Shown in pieces: positions 23,164 to 35,364 of a stretch of DNA of 36,455 bases. Numbering within the stretch: the first letter of the stretch is position 1; the number at the start of each line of letters is the position of its first letter. The stretch spans positions 1-36,455 of the forward strand of contig JALSLM010000218.1 in the NCBI GenBank assembly GCA_026988295.1, read 5' to 3'. This DNA is from Thiotrichaceae bacterium (lineage in GTDB: Bacteria; Pseudomonadota; Gammaproteobacteria; Thiotrichales; Thiotrichaceae). The notes beneath the pieces were generated by a model that was not told where the DNA came from, did not search any database, and saw only the letters and a program-made list of their open reading frames with translations. The translations under genes were made by a program, and so were the position numbers.

Positions 23164-23766
23164 ATGAAGTTGAAAACTGTAGAGGGTAAAGAGCTGAGTC
23201 TAAGTGATGATGTTTTTTCCAAAGAATATAATGAGTCGTTGATTCATCAGGCTGTAGTTGCTTATATGGCTGCGGGTCGTTCGGGTAATAAGGCGCAAAA
23301 ATCACGTTCAGATGTTAGTGGTGGTGGTGCTAAGCCGTGGAGACAAAAAGGTACAGGTCGTGCTCGTGCAGGTACTTCTCGTGGTCCTATTTGGCGTAAG
23401 GGTGGTGTTACTTTTGCTGCGCGTCCACGTGACTATTCGAAGAAGCTAAATAAGAAAATGTATAGAGCTGCAATGCGTTCAATATTTTCTGAGTTGGTAC
23501 GATCTGAGTCACTTATAGTTGTAGATGCTTTTGAGGTTGAAGAGCCAAAGACTAAGTTAATGTTGACGATACTGGAGAAATTAGGTGCGCACAATGCTTT
23601 GCTTGTGGGCGATGAAAGCAATGAGAGTGTCGAATTATCAATTCGTAATATTCCACATTGTGATGTTCTTGAGGTTTCAGCATTGAATCCTGTTAGTCTA
23701 GTCGCTCATGATAAAGTGGTTATGACATCAGCAGCAGTAGTAAAAGTTCAGGAGTGGCTGTCATGA
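23164..23766 (+). CDS. rplD: 50S ribosomal protein L4
   Basis: 200 aa, [47 protein letters not shown]. Confidence 0.99.
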   Translation: MKLKTVEGKELSLSDDVFSKEYNESLIHQAVVAYMAAGRSGNKAQKSRSDVSGGGAKPWRQKGTGRARAGTSRGPIWRKGGVTFAARPRDYSKKLNKKMYRAAMRSIFSELVRSESLIVVDAFEVEEPKTKLMLTILEKLGAHNALLVGDESNESVELSIRNIPHCDVLEVSALNPVSLVAHDKVVMTSAAVVKVQEWLS

Positions 23767-24068
23767 GTTCAGTATTGACTGAAGAAAGAGTGTATCACGT
23801 TGTTTATGGTCCGCATGTTACAGAAAAAGCAGTATCAGGTTCGGATGCAAATATTCATACTTTTAGGGTTGCGACTGATGCTTCAAAGCGTGAAATAAAA
23901 AGTGCAGTGCAGTTTTTGTTTGAGGTTAAAGTTGCTGATGTTCGTACAGTTAATGTGGTAGGCAAGCAAAAGAATTTTGGAAAAAGGGCTGGTAAGCGCA
24001 AGAATTGGAAGAAAGCCTATGTGAGACTGGCAGAAGGTCAATCTTTAGATGTGGCAGCTGAGGGTTAA
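23763..24068 (+). CDS. rplW: 50S ribosomal protein L23
   Basis: [24 protein letters not shown]...; ATGA overlap with rplD stop favours 23763 over the track start 23754. Confidence 0.96.
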   Translation: MSSVLTEERVYHVVYGPHVTEKAVSGSDANIHTFRVATDASKREIKSAVQFLFEVKVADVRTVNVVGKQKNFGKRAGKRKNWKKAYVRLAEGQSLDVAAEG

Positions 24069-24071
24069 TAA

Positions 24072-24899
24072 ATGGCTATCGTAAAAATGAAACCAACATC
24101 ACCTGGTCGAAGACATCAGGTTCGTGTTGTAAATAAGGATTTGCATAAGGGGAAGCCGCACAAGGCTTTGCTTGAAAAGAAAAGCAAGTCTGGCGGTCGG
24201 AATAATAATGGTAGGATTACTACAAGGCATATTGGTGGTGGTCATAAAAAGCATTATCGGATAATCGATTTTAAACGCCTTAAGGATGGTGTTCCAGCTA
24301 TTGTAGAAACAATTGAGTATGATCCTAATCGTACTGCAAATATAGCATTGCTTAAATATGCAGATGGAGAAAGACGGTATATTATTGCTCCAAAAGGTTT
24401 GCGTGCTGGAGATAATTTGTTGTCTGGGTCGGAATCCCCAATAGCTGCAGGTAATGCAATGTCGTTGCGCGATATGCCAGTAGGTACTGTTATTCACTGT
24501 ATTGAGATGAAGCCTGGTAAGGGTGCTCAAATGGCACGAAGTGCAGGTACTTCAGCGCAGTTGATTGCTCGAGAAGGTCGCTATTCAACATTACGTTTAC
24601 GTTCTGGTGAGATGAGAAAAGTACTTTCTGATTGTAGGGCTACAGTAGGCGAAGTAAGTAATTCTGAGCATGGGCTAGTTAAGTTGGGTAAGGCTGGTGC
24701 AAGTCGTCATCGTGGGATTCGTCCTACGGTTCGTGGTGTTGTTATGAATCCTGTTGATCATCCACATGGTGGTGGAGAGGGTAAGACTTCTGGTGGTCGC
24801 CACCCGGTTTCTCCTTGGGGTCTTTCAACTAAGGGTTATAAGACGCGTAAAAATAAACGTACTGATCATTTGATCGTTCGTCGAAGAGATAAGAGGTAA
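24072..24899 (+). CDS. rplB: 50S ribosomal protein L2
   Basis: 275 aa, [28 protein letters not shown]...[25 protein letters not shown]. Confidence 0.99.
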   Translation: MAIVKMKPTSPGRRHQVRVVNKDLHKGKPHKALLEKKSKSGGRNNNGRITTRHIGGGHKKHYRIIDFKRLKDGVPAIVETIEYDPNRTANIALLKYADGERRYIIAPKGLRAGDNLLSGSESPIAAGNAMSLRDMPVGTVIHCIEMKPGKGAQMARSAGTSAQLIAREGRYSTLRLRSGEMRKVLSDCRATVGEVSNSEHGLVKLGKAGASRHRGIRPTVRGVVMNPVDHPHGGGEGKTSGGRHPVSPWGLSTKGYKTRKNKRTDHLIVRRRDKR

Positions 24900-24905
24900 T
24901 TAACG

Positions 24906-25178
24906 GTGCCACGTTCTTTAAAGAAAGGTCCATTTGTCGATCATCATTTAATGTCAAAAGTATTGAAGGCTGTAGAAGCTGGAGATCGTAAGCCAATAAA
25001 GACTTGGTCAAGACGTTCAATGATAGTTCCTGATATGGTTGGTTTGACAATTGCAGTTCATAATGGTCGCCAACATGTTCCTGTTTTGGTAAATGAGCAT
25101 ATGGTCGGTCATAAGCTGGGTGAATTTTCACCTACGCGTATGTATCGTGGTCATGTAGCTGATAAGAAGTCGAGATAA
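24906..25178 (+). CDS. rpsS: 30S ribosomal protein S19
   Basis: 90 aa, [18 protein letters not shown]...; GTG start. Confidence 0.99.
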   Translation: MPRSLKKGPFVDHHLMSKVLKAVEAGDRKPIKTWSRRSMIVPDMVGLTIAVHNGRQHVPVLVNEHMVGHKLGEFSPTRMYRGHVADKKSR

Positions 25179-25183
25179 ATAAG

Positions 25184-25522
25184 ATGGAAGTTAACGCTAA
25201 GTTAAGATTTGCTCGAATATCGCCTCAAAAGGCGAGACTTGTTGCTGATCAAGTTCGTGGGATGGCTGTAGAAGAGGCTTTGGATGTTTTGGCTTTTAGT
25301 CAAAAGAAATCAGCCGCAATTATCAAAAAGATTTTAGATTCTGCAATCGCAAATGCAGAGCATAATGAAGGTGCCGATATTGATGAGTTGACAATAACGA
25401 AGGTTATGGTTGATCAAGCGCCGACAATGAAGCGTCTGCGTCCGAGGGCAAAAGGTCGTGCAAATCGTATTCTTAAACGGACGAGTCATATTACTCTAGC
25501 CGTTGGTGATGGTGAGGTTTAA
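25184..25522 (+). CDS. rplV: 50S ribosomal protein L22
   Basis: 112 aa, [18 protein letters not shown]...[28 protein letters not shown]. Confidence 0.99.
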   Translation: MEVNAKLRFARISPQKARLVADQVRGMAVEEALDVLAFSQKKSAAIIKKILDSAIANAEHNEGADIDELTITKVMVDQAPTMKRLRPRAKGRANRILKRTSHITLAVGDGEV

Positions 25523-25525
25523 AGT

Positions 25526-26215
25526 ATGGGTCAAAAGATACATCCAGTTGGTTTTCGTTTGGGAATAGCTTCTGATTGGCGTTCAAAATGGTATGCGGAA
25601 GGTAAAGAGTATGCTGAATTTTTGCATAAAGATATGGCTGTTCGTTCCTTTATAGAGGCCAAGCTAAAGCATGCCTCTGTAAGTCGTGTTCAAATTGAGC
25701 GTCCAGCTAAGTCAGCTTTCGTTACAATACATACTGCACGCCCAGGTGTTGTTATCGGTAAGAAAGGCGAAGATATAGAAAGACTGCGTGCTGATACTGC
25801 AAAAATGATGGGTTTACATCCTAACAATGTTAAGGTAAATATTGAAGAAATTCGTAAGCCTGAATTAGATGCTAAATTAGTTGCGGAAAGTATTGCTAAT
25901 CAGCTAGAAAGACGTATCATGTTCCGCCGCGCCATGAAGAGAGCAGTAGGAAATGCAATGCGTCTTGGTGCTTTGGGTATTAAGATTAGTTGTGGCGGGC
26001 GTTTAAATGGCGCTGAAATTGCTCGTACAGAGTGGTATCGTGAAGGACGAGTGCCTTTACATACACTTCGTGCTGATATTGATTATTCTACGGCAAAAGC
26101 TCATACCACCTATGGTGTTATTGGCATAAAGGTCTGGATCTATAAAGGTGATGTATTTGACCTTGAGCAGAAACAGGCTAAATCAGCTGGTCGCGACAGC
26201 AAGAAGAAGAGATAG
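25526..26215 (+). CDS. rpsC: 30S ribosomal protein S3
   Basis: 229 aa, [14 protein letters not shown]...[20 protein letters not shown] domain. Confidence 0.99.
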   Translation: MGQKIHPVGFRLGIASDWRSKWYAEGKEYAEFLHKDMAVRSFIEAKLKHASVSRVQIERPAKSAFVTIHTARPGVVIGKKGEDIERLRADTAKMMGLHPNNVKVNIEEIRKPELDAKLVAESIANQLERRIMFRRAMKRAVGNAMRLGALGIKISCGGRLNGAEIARTEWYREGRVPLHTLRADIDYSTAKAHTTYGVIGIKVWIYKGDVFDLEQKQAKSAGRDSKKKR

Positions 26216-26224
26216 AGAACACAA

Positions 26225-26638
26225 ATGTTACAGCCTAAAAGAACAAAATTTCGTAAGCAGTTTAAAGGTAGAAACCGAGGTCTAGCTACAACGGGTAGTA
26301 AGGTGAGCTTCGGTGAATATGGTCTTAAAGCTGTGGGGCGTGGTCGCTTAACAGCTAGACAAATAGAAGCTGCTCGTCGTGCCATGACTAGGCATATTAA
26401 GCGTGGTGGAAAAATATGGATTCGTGTTTTTCCAGATAAGCCAATAACTAGTAAGCCTTTAGAAGTACGTATGGGTAAAGGTAAAGGTAATGTTGAATAC
26501 TGGGTTTGTCTGATTCAGCCAGGTCGTGTTCTCTATGAAATGGAAGGTGTATCAGAAGAGTTAGCACGTGAAGCTTTTGCTTTAGCTGCTGCTAAATTAC
26601 CAATTAAGACAGTGTTTGTCACAAGACAGGTGATGTGA
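26225..26638 (+). CDS. rplP: 50S ribosomal protein L16
   Basis: 137 aa, [36 protein letters not shown]. Confidence 0.99.
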   Translation: MLQPKRTKFRKQFKGRNRGLATTGSKVSFGEYGLKAVGRGRLTARQIEAARRAMTRHIKRGGKIWIRVFPDKPITSKPLEVRMGKGKGNVEYWVCLIQPGRVLYEMEGVSEELAREAFALAAAKLPIKTVFVTRQVM

Positions 26639-26841
26639 TGAAAGCAAGTGAACTACGTAATAAAACTGCAGAAGAGTTGTCAAAAGAGCTTTTAGATAGT
26701 CTTAAAGAGCAATTTATTTTACGAATGCAGCGCTCTACAGGGCAGCTAAACCGTCATTCTGAAATGAAAAAGGTGCGACGTAAAATTGCACGTATTAAAA
26801 CGATTATGAATGAAATGCAGACAGTAAGTGCAGGTGAATAA
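26638..26841 (+). CDS. rpmC: 50S ribosomal protein L29
   Basis: [40 protein letters not shown] at 26638 overlaps the rplP stop. Confidence 0.97.
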   Translation: MKASELRNKTAEELSKELLDSLKEQFILRMQRSTGQLNRHSEMKKVRRKIARIKTIMNEMQTVSAGE

Positions 26842-26842
26842 G

Positions 26843-27109
26843 ATGTCAGAGCTAAAAGCTAAAGTAGAACGTAGTATTACTGGTCAGGTGATTAGTAATA
26901 AAATGGATAAGACTATCGTTGTAATGGGTGAAAGAAAAGTTAAGCATCCATTGTATGGAAAGTTTATTCGTCGCTCAACTAAATATCATGCACATGATGC
27001 TGCTAACGAATGTAATATTGGTGATACTGTTATGATTAAAGAGTGTCGTCCATTATCTAAAACCAAGAGTTGGACTTTAATAAAGGTTCTAAGTAAAGGT
27101 GTTTCTTAG
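26843..27109 (+). CDS. rpsQ: 30S ribosomal protein S17
   Basis: [41 protein letters not shown]; the ATG at 26843 fits the family better than the track start at 26828. Confidence 0.97.
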   Translation: MSELKAKVERSITGQVISNKMDKTIVVMGERKVKHPLYGKFIRRSTKYHAHDAANECNIGDTVMIKECRPLSKTKSWTLIKVLSKGVS

Positions 27110-27166
27110 TCAGGCGACTTAAGAAGGATTAACAAGTTAAAGCCAAAAAAAGTGATGGTATAGAAC

Positions 27167-27535
27167 ATGATTCAAATGCAAACAAATTTAGGTGTGGCTG
27201 ATAATAGTGGCGCTCGTCGAGTTCAGTGTATAAAAGTGTTAGGTGGGTCTCATAGACGTTATGCGGGTATTGGCGATATTATTAAAGTTAGTATCAAAGA
27301 AGCTATACCGCGTGGTAAGGTTAAAAAAGGTGATGTGTATACAGCAGTTGTTGTGAGAACAGCAAAGGGTGTGCGCCGTAAAGATGGCTCGGCAATTCGT
27401 TTTGATGCGAACTCAGCAGTTCTTCTTAATGCTAAACTTGAGCCAATCGGAACCCGTATCTTTGGCCCTGTAACACGTGAGCTTCGTGATAAAAATTTCA
27501 TGAAGATTATTTCATTGGCTCCAGAAGTACTGTAA
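27167..27535 (+). CDS. rplN: 50S ribosomal protein L14
   Basis: 122 aa, [28 protein letters not shown]. Confidence 0.99.
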   Translation: MIQMQTNLGVADNSGARRVQCIKVLGGSHRRYAGIGDIIKVSIKEAIPRGKVKKGDVYTAVVVRTAKGVRRKDGSAIRFDANSAVLLNAKLEPIGTRIFGPVTRELRDKNFMKIISLAPEVL

Positions 27536-27555
27536 GTACTATTAGGTTAATTATC

Positions 27556-27870
27556 ATGAATAAAATTGTAAAAAATGACCTTGTTGTTGTTATTGCTGGA
27601 AAAGATAAAGGTCGTCGCGGTACTGTTACTGAGCTAAAAGCAAACGGTAAGTTGCTTGTGCAAGGTATCAATATCGCAAAAAAGCATCAGAAGGGCAATC
27701 CAAATGCGGGAGTCGCTGGTGGTATAGTTGAAAAAGAGATGCCTATAGATGTATCAAATGTAATGCTTGTTAATCCTGCCAATGATAAGGGTGATCGTGT
27801 TGGATTTAGGCTTCTTGAAGATGGCGAAAAGGTTAGATACTTTAAATCTAATGGTGAAGTAATTAGCTAA
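27556..27870 (+). CDS. rplX: 50S ribosomal protein L24
   Basis: 104 aa, [25 protein letters not shown] motif. Confidence 0.98.
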   Translation: MNKIVKNDLVVVIAGKDKGRRGTVTELKANGKLLVQGINIAKKHQKGNPNAGVAGGIVEKEMPIDVSNVMLVNPANDKGDRVGFRLLEDGEKVRYFKSNGEVIS

Positions 27871-27909
27871 TAAATTACAATTAAATTATAAGAAGTTAAA
27901 GGTATAACA

Positions 27910-28452
27910 ATGTCTAGATTACAAGATTTTTATAATGAAACAGTAGTGAAGGAATTAACTGAAAAGTTTGATTATAAAAATATTATGGAAGTTCCTAAAA
28001 TTACAATGATCTCATTAAATATGGGGCTAGGTGATGCAGTAGGTGATAAAAAAGTTATTGAGCATGCTGTGTCAGATATGACAAAAATTGCTGGTCAAAA
28101 ACCTGTTGTTACAATATCACGTAAATCAATCGCAGGATTTAAAATTCGTGATAATTGGCCTATAGGTTGTAAAGTTAATTTGCGCCGTGAGCAGATGTAT
28201 GAGTTTTTAGATCGTTTAATTCATATTTCTATTCCTCGTGTACGTGATTTTCGTGGCTTAAATCCTCGTTCTTTTGATGGGAATGGTAATTACAGTATGG
28301 GGTTTAATGAACAGATTATCTTTCCTGAGATAGATTACGATAAAATTGACAAATTACGTGGTTTGGATATTGCTATTACTACAACCGCTAAAAATGATAA
28401 AGAAGGAAAGGCATTATTAGATGCTTTCCAGTTTCCTTTTAAGAAAAAATAG
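27910..28452 (+). CDS. rplE: 50S ribosomal protein L5
   Basis: 180 aa, [19 protein letters not shown]...[33 protein letters not shown]. Confidence 0.99.
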   Translation: MSRLQDFYNETVVKELTEKFDYKNIMEVPKITMISLNMGLGDAVGDKKVIEHAVSDMTKIAGQKPVVTISRKSIAGFKIRDNWPIGCKVNLRREQMYEFLDRLIHISIPRVRDFRGLNPRSFDGNGNYSMGFNEQIIFPEIDYDKIDKLRGLDIAITTTAKNDKEGKALLDAFQFPFKKK

Positions 28453-28465
28453 GATAAATTGAACA

Positions 28466-28771
28466 ATGGCTAAAAAATCAATGATCGCTCGCGAAGCAAA
28501 ACGCGCTAAGTTAGTGGCTAAGTATGCTAAGAAAAGAGCAGATTTGAAAGAAATCATCCGTTCGCCTAATAGTAGTTTTGAGCAGGTAATGGCTGCAACA
28601 GATTCTTTGCAAAAACTACCTCGTAATAGTTCAAGTGTTCGTCAACGTAATCGTTGTGCGATTACAGGAAGACCACATGGTGTTTATCGGAAATTCGGTC
28701 TTTGTAGAAATAAATTGAGAGAGTCTGCTATGGAAGGTGATCTTCCTGGTTTGACTAAGGCAAGTTGGTAA
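28466..28771 (+). CDS. rpsN: 30S ribosomal protein S14 (zinc-independent form)
   Basis: 101 aa, [30 protein letters not shown]; no paired CxxC motifs. Confidence 0.99.
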   Translation: MAKKSMIAREAKRAKLVAKYAKKRADLKEIIRSPNSSFEQVMAATDSLQKLPRNSSSVRQRNRCAITGRPHGVYRKFGLCRNKLRESAMEGDLPGLTKASW

Positions 28772-28783
28772 GGAGTACGTATA

Positions 28784-29176
28784 ATGAGTATGAGTGATCC
28801 TATAGCTGATATGTTGACACGTATTCGAAATGGTCAGCGAGCTAATAAAAAGGAAGTGTCATTTTCTTCGTCAAAAAAGAAAACAGCAATATTAAAAGTA
28901 CTAATGGAAGAAGGTTATATTGAAACTTTCACTACGAACGAGGAAGTTAAGCCTGTTACGAGTGTTACCTTAAAGTACTTTCAAGGTGAGCCTGTGATCA
29001 AGACTTTAAAAAGAATTAGTCGTCCTGGTTTGAGAATTTTCCGAGGTAAGAGTGAATTGCCGACAGTAATGCTAGGCTTAGGTGTTGCGATTGTTTCAAC
29101 ATCAAGAGGTGTAATGAGTGATCGCTCTGCTAGAGCCGCTGGACAGGGTGGTGAAGTACTCTGTATTGTAGAATAA
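28784..29176 (+). CDS. rpsH: 30S ribosomal protein S8
   Basis: 130 aa, [21 protein letters not shown]...[27 protein letters not shown]. Confidence 0.99.
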   Translation: MSMSDPIADMLTRIRNGQRANKKEVSFSSSKKKTAILKVLMEEGYIETFTTNEEVKPVTSVTLKYFQGEPVIKTLKRISRPGLRIFRGKSELPTVMLGLGVAIVSTSRGVMSDRSARAAGQGGEVLCIVE

Positions 29177-29189
29177 TTGGTATTTATAT

Positions 29190-29726
29190 ATGTCTAGAAT
29201 AGCAAAAATGCCTATTGATTTGCCTGCTGGAGTAGAGGCAAAAATTAATGGACAGAATATTGTGATCAAAGGCTCTAAGGGGGCTTTTGATTATACTATC
29301 CACGAATCGGTTGAGATATTAGAAGAGAATAATACTCTTGTTGTTAAGCCTAAGAGTGAAAAAGATAAAAAAGGCTGGGCAATGGCAGGTACTATGCGAG
29401 CTGTTACTAATAATATGATCTCAGGAGTGAGTGTTGGCTTTGTAAAGAAACTTGAATTAGTTGGTGTAGGTTATCGTGCTCAAGCACAGGGTAATAAGCT
29501 GAATTTGACTCTAGGTTTTTCACATCCTGTCGTTCATGAGATACCTGAGGGTGTTACTTGTGAAACACCAAGTCAAACTGAAATTATACTTAGTGGAATT
29601 GATAAGCAAGTTATTGGTCAAACAGCTGCTGAAATTAGATCTTATAGACCACCTGAGCCATATAAGGGTAAGGGTGTGAAGTATGCTGATGAGCGTATAA
29701 TCCGTAAAGAAGCTAAGAAAACATAA
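29190..29726 (+). CDS. rplF: 50S ribosomal protein L6
   Basis: 178 aa, [21 protein letters not shown]...[21 protein letters not shown]. Confidence 0.99.
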   Translation: MSRIAKMPIDLPAGVEAKINGQNIVIKGSKGAFDYTIHESVEILEENNTLVVKPKSEKDKKGWAMAGTMRAVTNNMISGVSVGFVKKLELVGVGYRAQAQGNKLNLTLGFSHPVVHEIPEGVTCETPSQTEIILSGIDKQVIGQTAAEIRSYRPPEPYKGKGVKYADERIIRKEAKKT

Positions 29727-29745
29727 GTTAGAAGGTATATTTGAA

Positions 29746-30099
29746 ATGAATAAGAGATTGGCCAGAATTCGACGTGGTAAACGCTCCCGTATGAAAATGC
29801 GAGAATTAGGCGTCGATCGTCTTTCCGTTTATCGAAGCTCTAGGCATATTTATGCTCAAATTATTTCTGGTGATGATAATACTGTGATTGCATCAGCCTC
29901 CACCGTTGAAAAATCTATGCGTGATAACTTGGATTACACTGGGAATGCGAAAGCTGCTGAAGCAGTTGGAAAATTAGTTGCTGAGCGCGCAAAAGAAAAG
30001 GGAATAGAATCTGTTGCATTCGATCGTTCCGGTTTTAAATATCATGGTCGTGTAAAGGCGTTGGCTGAAGCTGCGCGTGAAGCGGGTTTGCAGTTCTAA
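29746..30099 (+). CDS. rplR: 50S ribosomal protein L18
   Basis: 117 aa, [19 protein letters not shown]...[26 protein letters not shown]. Confidence 0.99.
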   Translation: MNKRLARIRRGKRSRMKMRELGVDRLSVYRSSRHIYAQIISGDDNTVIASASTVEKSMRDNLDYTGNAKAAEAVGKLVAERAKEKGIESVAFDRSGFKYHGRVKALAEAAREAGLQF

Positions 30100-30112
30100 A
30101 GGTTTATAAAAG

Positions 30113-30622
30113 ATGGCTAGAACAGATAATACAGATAAGGCGAATGACGGCCTGCAAGAGAAATTAGTCCACGTTAATCGTGTTGCAAAAGTTGTTAAAG
30201 GTGGTCGAGTTTTCGGTTTTACTGCCTTAGCAGTTGTTGGTGACGGTAATGGTCGGATAGGTTTTGGTTACGGAAAAGCTCGTGAAGTTCCAGTAGCAAT
30301 TCAAAAAGCAATGGAAAAAGCACGTAAGAATATTGTAAATGTAGCTTTAGTTGATGATACTTTACAGTATGAGATTAATGCACGCCACGGTGCAGCACAT
30401 GTCTTTATGAAACCAGCTTCTGATGGTACTGGTATTATTGCAGGTGGTGCAATGCGAGCTGTTTTTGAAGTTGTCGGTGTAAGAAATGTACTGGCGAAGT
30501 GTGTGGGATCTAGAAATCCTATTAATGTTGTTCGTGCTACTATTAAAGGGCTTGCAGAGATGAGTTCACCAGAATTAATTGCAGCTAAACGTGGCAAAAC
30601 TGTAGAAGAAATTAGAGGTTAA
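30113..30622 (+). CDS. rpsE: 30S ribosomal protein S5
   Basis: 169 aa, [41 protein letters not shown]. Confidence 0.99.
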   Translation: MARTDNTDKANDGLQEKLVHVNRVAKVVKGGRVFGFTALAVVGDGNGRIGFGYGKAREVPVAIQKAMEKARKNIVNVALVDDTLQYEINARHGAAHVFMKPASDGTGIIAGGAMRAVFEVVGVRNVLAKCVGSRNPINVVRATIKGLAEMSSPELIAAKRGKTVEEIRG

Positions 30623-30625
30623 TTT

Positions 30626-30814
30626 ATGTCTACTAGTAAACAAATAAAGCTAACAATCGTTCGGAGCATGAATGGACGTTTAAAAGCACATAAATCATGT
30701 GCGCGAGGGCTTGGCTTAAGAAAAATGCATAATTCAGTTATTGTTAATGATACGCCAGAAAATCGCGGTATGATTAATAAAATTTCATATATGCTTACAG
30801 TTGAGGAAGTATAA
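30626..30814 (+). CDS. rpmD: 50S ribosomal protein L30
   Basis: 62 aa, [50 protein letters not shown]. Confidence 0.98.
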   Translation: MSTSKQIKLTIVRSMNGRLKAHKSCARGLGLRKMHNSVIVNDTPENRGMINKISYMLTVEEV

Positions 30815-31248
30815 TGAAACTTAATACGTTAAAACCAGCTACTGGAAGTAGAAAAAATAGAAAGCGTGTAGGTCGTGGAATTGGTTCTGGTTGGGGAAAG
30901 ACCTGTGCGCGTGGTCATAAAGGGCAGAAATCACGTTCAGGTGGGTTTCATAAGGTGGGTTTTGAAGGTGGTCAAATGCCGTTGCAACGCCGTTTACCCA
31001 AAGTAGGATTTACCTCGCGTATCGGTCGTTTTAGTACTGAGCTACGCTTACATGAGTTAGCTCTAGTTGATGTGGATACTATAGATCTTGATGTTTTAAA
31101 ATCAGCTAATTTGATTACTAAAAACATACTTAATGTTAAAGTTATGTTATCTGGCAGTATAGATAAAGCAGTAACGCTTAAAGGTATTAAAGTTAGTAAA
31201 GGTGCTAGAGAAGCTATCGAAGCTGCTGGCGGCAAGGTCGAAGACTAA
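30814..31248 (+). CDS. rplO: 50S ribosomal protein L15
   Basis: 144 aa, [43 protein letters not shown]. Confidence 0.99.
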   Translation: MKLNTLKPATGSRKNRKRVGRGIGSGWGKTCARGHKGQKSRSGGFHKVGFEGGQMPLQRRLPKVGFTSRIGRFSTELRLHELALVDVDTIDLDVLKSANLITKNILNVKVMLSGSIDKAVTLKGIKVSKGAREAIEAAGGKVED

Positions 31249-31259
31249 GGAATATAATC

Positions 31260-32615
31260 GTGGCTACAAAGAACGCTACAGGCATGCTTTCGGGTATGAG
31301 CAATATTGCTGAAATTAAACAAAGGCTTGCCTTTGTTTTTTTCGCTTTGATTGTGTATAGAGTTGGAACATTTATTCCAATACCCGGCGTTAATCCTGCT
31401 GCTTTACAGCAATTTTTTGACCAAAATACTGGAACCATACTAGGTGTCTTTAATATGTTTTCAGGTGGTGCGCTTAAGCGATTGAGTGTATTTGCTCTTG
31501 GTATAATGCCTTATATCTCTGCTTCTATTATTGTCCAGTTAATGACACATGTTATCCCTTCTTTGCAACAGCTTAAGAAAGAGGGTGAGTCTGGAAAACG
31601 AAAAATTACTCAGTATACCCGATATGGAACAGTTGGCTTGGCATTGTTTCAAAGTTTGGGTATCGCAATTGCACTTGGAGGCCAAGACTTAGGTGGTGGG
31701 CAGACTATTGCTTTATATCCAGGTGTTGGTTTTATTATTACCACAGTTGTTTCGCTAGTGACAGGAACTTTATTTCTGATGTGGCTTGGTGAACAAATAA
31801 CTGAGCGTGGCATAGGTAATGGTATTTCATTGATAATTTTTGCTGGTATTGTTGCAGGTTTGCCTGTTGCTATTGGAGGAACTTTAGAATTAGCTCGCAA
31901 TGGTGAATTATCATCTGCATTTGTTATTATTCTACTTGCTTTGGCTGTCTTGGTTACTGCGTTTATTGTATTTGTTGAACGTGGTCAGAGACGTATAACA
32001 GTTAATTATGCCAATCGTCAGCAAGGTAGAAGAATGGCTATGGGGCAATCAAGCCATTTGCCACTGAAATTGAATATGGCTGGAGTTATACCTCCTATTT
32101 TTGCCTCAAGTATTATTTTGTTTCCTTCTAGTTTGGGTCGTTGGGTTTCTGATGCAAATGGAATGGAATGGTTGCAAGATTTTGTAACTATGCTTCAGCC
32201 TGGTCAGCCTTTGTATGTATTGTTCTATGCTTTGGCAATTATATTTTTTACTTTCTTTTATACAGCGCTTGTTTTTAATTCAAGAGAAACTGCTGATAAT
32301 TTGAAGAAAGCTGGTGCGTTCATTCCGGGTATTAGGCCAGGGAAGGAAACGGCTAAATACATCGATGGTGTAATGACTCGCTTAACCGCTGTAGGTGCAA
32401 TTTACATTACACTTGTTTGTCTGCTACCAGAGTTTTTAATTCTGGGGTGGAATGTACCATTCTATTTTGGTGGTACATCGCTATTAATTATTGTTGTGGT
32501 TGTTATGGACTTTATAGCTCAAGTTCAATCACACATGATGTCGCATCAGTATGAGGGTTTGATGAAAAAATCTAACTTCAAATCTGGTGGTAAAAAGCCA
32601 AAGAAGACACGTTAG
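31260..32615 (+). CDS. secY: Preprotein translocase subunit SecY
   Basis: 451 aa multi-[23 protein letters not shown]...[35 protein letters not shown] start. Confidence 0.99.
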   Translation: MATKNATGMLSGMSNIAEIKQRLAFVFFALIVYRVGTFIPIPGVNPAALQQFFDQNTGTILGVFNMFSGGALKRLSVFALGIMPYISASIIVQLMTHVIPSLQQLKKEGESGKRKITQYTRYGTVGLALFQSLGIAIALGGQDLGGGQTIALYPGVGFIITTVVSLVTGTLFLMWLGEQITERGIGNGISLIIFAGIVAGLPVAIGGTLELARNGELSSAFVIILLALAVLVTAFIVFVERGQRRITVNYANRQQGRRMAMGQSSHLPLKLNMAGVIPPIFASSIILFPSSLGRWVSDANGMEWLQDFVTMLQPGQPLYVLFYALAIIFFTFFYTALVFNSRETADNLKKAGAFIPGIRPGKETAKYIDGVMTRLTAVGAIYITLVCLLPEFLILGWNVPFYFGGTSLLIIVVVVMDFIAQVQSHMMSHQYEGLMKKSNFKSGGKKPKKTR

Positions 32616-32650
32616 TCTTTTGGTTTGGATATAATATAGAGGTTTAACTC

Positions 32651-32764
32651 ATGAAGGTTCGTGCATCTGTTAAGAAAATGTGTCGTAATTGTCGCATAGT
32701 AAAACGTAAGGGTGTTGTACGTGTAATATGTACAGACCCACGTCATAAGCAACGTCAGGGTTAG
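32651..32764 (+). CDS. rpmJ: 50S ribosomal protein L36 (zinc-binding form)
   Basis: Not in the ORF track. Translated directly: [37 protein letters not shown], 37 aa, CxxC...C...H zinc ligands. Confidence 0.97.
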   Translation: MKVRASVKKMCRNCRIVKRKGVVRVICTDPRHKQRQG

Positions 32765-32780
32765 TTTTTTTTGTTTTTTA

Positions 32781-32818
32781 TTGATAAGCACTGTAGATTC
32801 GGGTATTGTGCCCGCCTT
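32781..32818 (+). promoter_or_regulatory. Promoter of the alpha operon (rpsM)
   Basis: TTGATA (32781-32786), 17-nt spacer, TATTGT (32804-32809), GC-rich discriminator GCCCGCCTTT. Confidence 0.72.
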
Positions 32819-32841
32819 TCAAAGCAGTCTGGAGATTTTTG

Positions 32842-33198
32842 ATGGCTCGTATCGCGGGTATTAACATCCCTGTTCACAAACATACTGTAATTGCATTAAC
32901 TTCAATTTACGGTATAGGTAGGTCGCGTGCAGCAAATATTTGCGCTGATGCAAAAATTGCACCTGAGGCTAAAATTAATGCACTTTCTGAAGATGAGGTT
33001 GAACGTCTTAGAAAGGAAGTAGCTAAATTCATGGTAGAAGGCGATTTGCGTCGTGAAGTTTCCATGAATATTAAAAGTCTTATGGATTTAGGTTGCTATC
33101 GCGGTATTCGGCATCGTCGTGGTTTACCATTGCGTGGTCAGCGAACTAAGACTAATGCGCGTACTCGTAAAGGTCCACGCAAGCCAATTCGTAAATAA
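32842..33198 (+). CDS. rpsM: 30S ribosomal protein S13
   Basis: [34 protein letters not shown]; the track's N-terminal 12 aa come from promoter/leader sequence. Confidence 0.97.
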   Translation: MARIAGINIPVHKHTVIALTSIYGIGRSRAANICADAKIAPEAKINALSEDEVERLRKEVAKFMVEGDLRREVSMNIKSLMDLGCYRGIRHRRGLPLRGQRTKTNARTRKGPRKPIRK

Positions 33199-33250
33199 AT
33201 TTTATCCCTTTGGATATTAGTTAAAGTATAAATAGATAGGTAATTTTGAG

Positions 33251-33637
33251 ATGGCAACAGCCACTAAATCACGTAAGAAAGTAAAGAAGTCGGTCAGCGA
33301 CGGTATCGCGCATATACATGCGTCTTTTAATAATACCATCATTACCATTACCGACAGGCAAGGAAATGCTTTAGCATGGGCTACAGCAGGTGGATCTGGT
33401 TTTCGCGGCTCGCGTAAAAGTACACCTTTTGCTGCACAGGTTGCAGCTGAGCGAGCAGGTGAAGCTGCAAGGCAATTTGGATTGAAGAATCTTGATGTTC
33501 ATGTAAAAGGGCCTGGGCCTGGTCGTGAATCTGCTGTTCGTGCTCTTAATAATATTGGTTATAAGATTACTAATATAATTGATGTGACACCAATTCCACA
33601 TAATGGTTGTCGCCCACCAAAGAAACGTCGGGTTTAG
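33251..33637 (+). CDS. rpsK: 30S ribosomal protein S11
   Basis: 128 aa, [46 protein letters not shown]. Confidence 0.99.
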   Translation: MATATKSRKKVKKSVSDGIAHIHASFNNTIITITDRQGNALAWATAGGSGFRGSRKSTPFAAQVAAERAGEAARQFGLKNLDVHVKGPGPGRESAVRALNNIGYKITNIIDVTPIPHNGCRPPKKRRV

Positions 33638-33650
33638 TCGGAGATAAATA

Positions 33651-34271
33651 ATGGCCAGATATATTGGACCAAAGTGTAAGTTAATGCGTCGTGAAGGTAC
33701 GGATCTTTATTTAAAAGGTCGCGGGCGTTCGCTTGAGAATAAATGTAATCTTGAGAAGATTCCAGGTGTTCATGGTGAGCGTCGTAGTCGTTTGTCAGAT
33801 TATGGTCTTCAGCTTCGTGAGAAGCAGAAAGTGCGTCGCATTTATGGTGTTCTAGAAAAGCAGTTTAGAAATTATTTTAAGGAAGCTGTTCGTCTTAAGG
33901 GTTCAACTGGTGAAAACTTATTACAGTTGCTAGAGTGTCGTCTTGATAATGTTGTGTACCGTATGGGTTATGGTTCAACTAGAGCAGAAGCACGCCAGCT
34001 TGTAAGTCATAAGTCTATCATGGTTAACGGAGCTTCAGTAAACATACCTTCATATCAGGTTAAAACTGGAGATGTTATTTCCGTACGTGAGAAGGCTAAG
34101 AAACAAACTAGAATACAAGATTCAGTTTCAGTAGCTGATCAAGTTGGCTTCCCAGAGTGGGTTGAAGTTGATATGAAAAAACTTGAAGGCACTTTTAAGG
34201 CTGCTCCTGAACGTGATGAACTACCAGCAGAGATCAATGAGTCTCTTATTGTGGAACTCTACTCTAAGTAA
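33651..34271 (+). CDS. rpsD: 30S ribosomal protein S4
   Basis: 206 aa, [42 protein letters not shown]. Confidence 0.99.
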   Translation: MARYIGPKCKLMRREGTDLYLKGRGRSLENKCNLEKIPGVHGERRSRLSDYGLQLREKQKVRRIYGVLEKQFRNYFKEAVRLKGSTGENLLQLLECRLDNVVYRMGYGSTRAEARQLVSHKSIMVNGASVNIPSYQVKTGDVISVREKAKKQTRIQDSVSVADQVGFPEWVEVDMKKLEGTFKAAPERDELPAEINESLIVELYSK

Positions 34272-34301
34272 TAGTTTTCCTGTGTAATATTGAGGTATAT
34301 T

Positions 34302-35303
34302 GTGTCTAAATCTATAGATTTATTAAAACCACGTAATATCCAGGTCACTGATCTAGGTAGCTACACGTCTAAAATTGTATTAGAACCCTTAGAGCGTGGT
34401 TTTGGTCACACTCTGGGAAATGCTTTGCGCAGAATTTTGCTTTCATCAATACCAGGGTGTGCAGTAACAGAAGTTAAAATTACTGGGGTAGAACATGAGT
34501 ATACCGCCGTTGAAGGTATGCACGAAGATGTTGTTGATATTCTCCTTAATTTAAAAAATCTAGCTTTTCGTTTAAACGAAAAAGATGAAGTTACACTAGA
34601 TATTAGAAAGCAAGGTCCTGGAGTTGTTACGGCTGGGGATATTAAACTTGACCATGATGTCGAGATTGTTGATCCAAATATTGTAATTGCTACTTTGACT
34701 TCTGATATTCAGCTCGAGATGTCAATAAAAGTTGAAAAAGGTCGTGGTTATCAACCTGCAAGTGTACGTCGTGGTCCTGATTCTCCTGAATTGCCGCTTG
34801 GAACATTACTTCTTGATTCCTCTTTCAGTCCTGTTGTACGAGTATCTTATGATGTAGATAATGCTCGTGTTGAAAATCGTACAGATATGGATAAGCTTAT
34901 AATAGAGCTACAGACTGATGGTTCTATTGATGCTGAAGAAACTATTAGTGATGCAGCGACCATACTTCATGAGCAACTTGCTGTATTCTTCGATTTGACC
35001 ATAATCGAGCCAGAGCCAGAGGTTGAGCCAGAGCCAGAAATTGATCCTGTGCTTTTACGCCCTGTTGATGATCTTGAATTGACCGTTCGATCAGCTAACT
35101 GTCTAAAAGCTGAGCAAGTTTACTATATTGGTGACTTGGTACAGAAAACTGAAGTGGAATTGCTTAAGACTCCGAATCTTGGTAAAAAATCTTTGACTGA
35201 AATTAAGGATATTCTAGCTTCACATGGTTTAACGCTTGGTGCTCGACTTGAAAATTGGCCGCCAGCTTCTATTGAAACAAAAGATGTGAGAGTAGTAGGT
35301 TAA
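34302..35303 (+). CDS. rpoA: RNA polymerase subunit alpha
   Basis: [26 protein letters not shown] and alpha-[51 protein letters not shown] at 34302 is likelier than the TTG at 34290, which overlaps the TTGAGG RBS-like sequence. Confidence 0.95.
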   Translation: MSKSIDLLKPRNIQVTDLGSYTSKIVLEPLERGFGHTLGNALRRILLSSIPGCAVTEVKITGVEHEYTAVEGMHEDVVDILLNLKNLAFRLNEKDEVTLDIRKQGPGVVTAGDIKLDHDVEIVDPNIVIATLTSDIQLEMSIKVEKGRGYQPASVRRGPDSPELPLGTLLLDSSFSPVVRVSYDVDNARVENRTDMDKLIIELQTDGSIDAEETISDAATILHEQLAVFFDLTIIEPEPEVEPEPEIDPVLLRPVDDLELTVRSANCLKAEQVYYIGDLVQKTEVELLKTPNLGKKSLTEIKDILASHGLTLGARLENWPPASIETKDVRVVG

Positions 35304-35364
35304 GTATTATTTGGCCATAGTATTAATTTCACAGTTATTAAGTAAAGAATTTAAGGTTTAACAA

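Noticed and set aside
24099-25131. Antisense ORFs over rplB/rpsS (24099-24530, 24829-25131)
   Set aside because: Cys/Ile/Thr- or Leu/Tyr-rich shadow translations of conserved r-protein genes.
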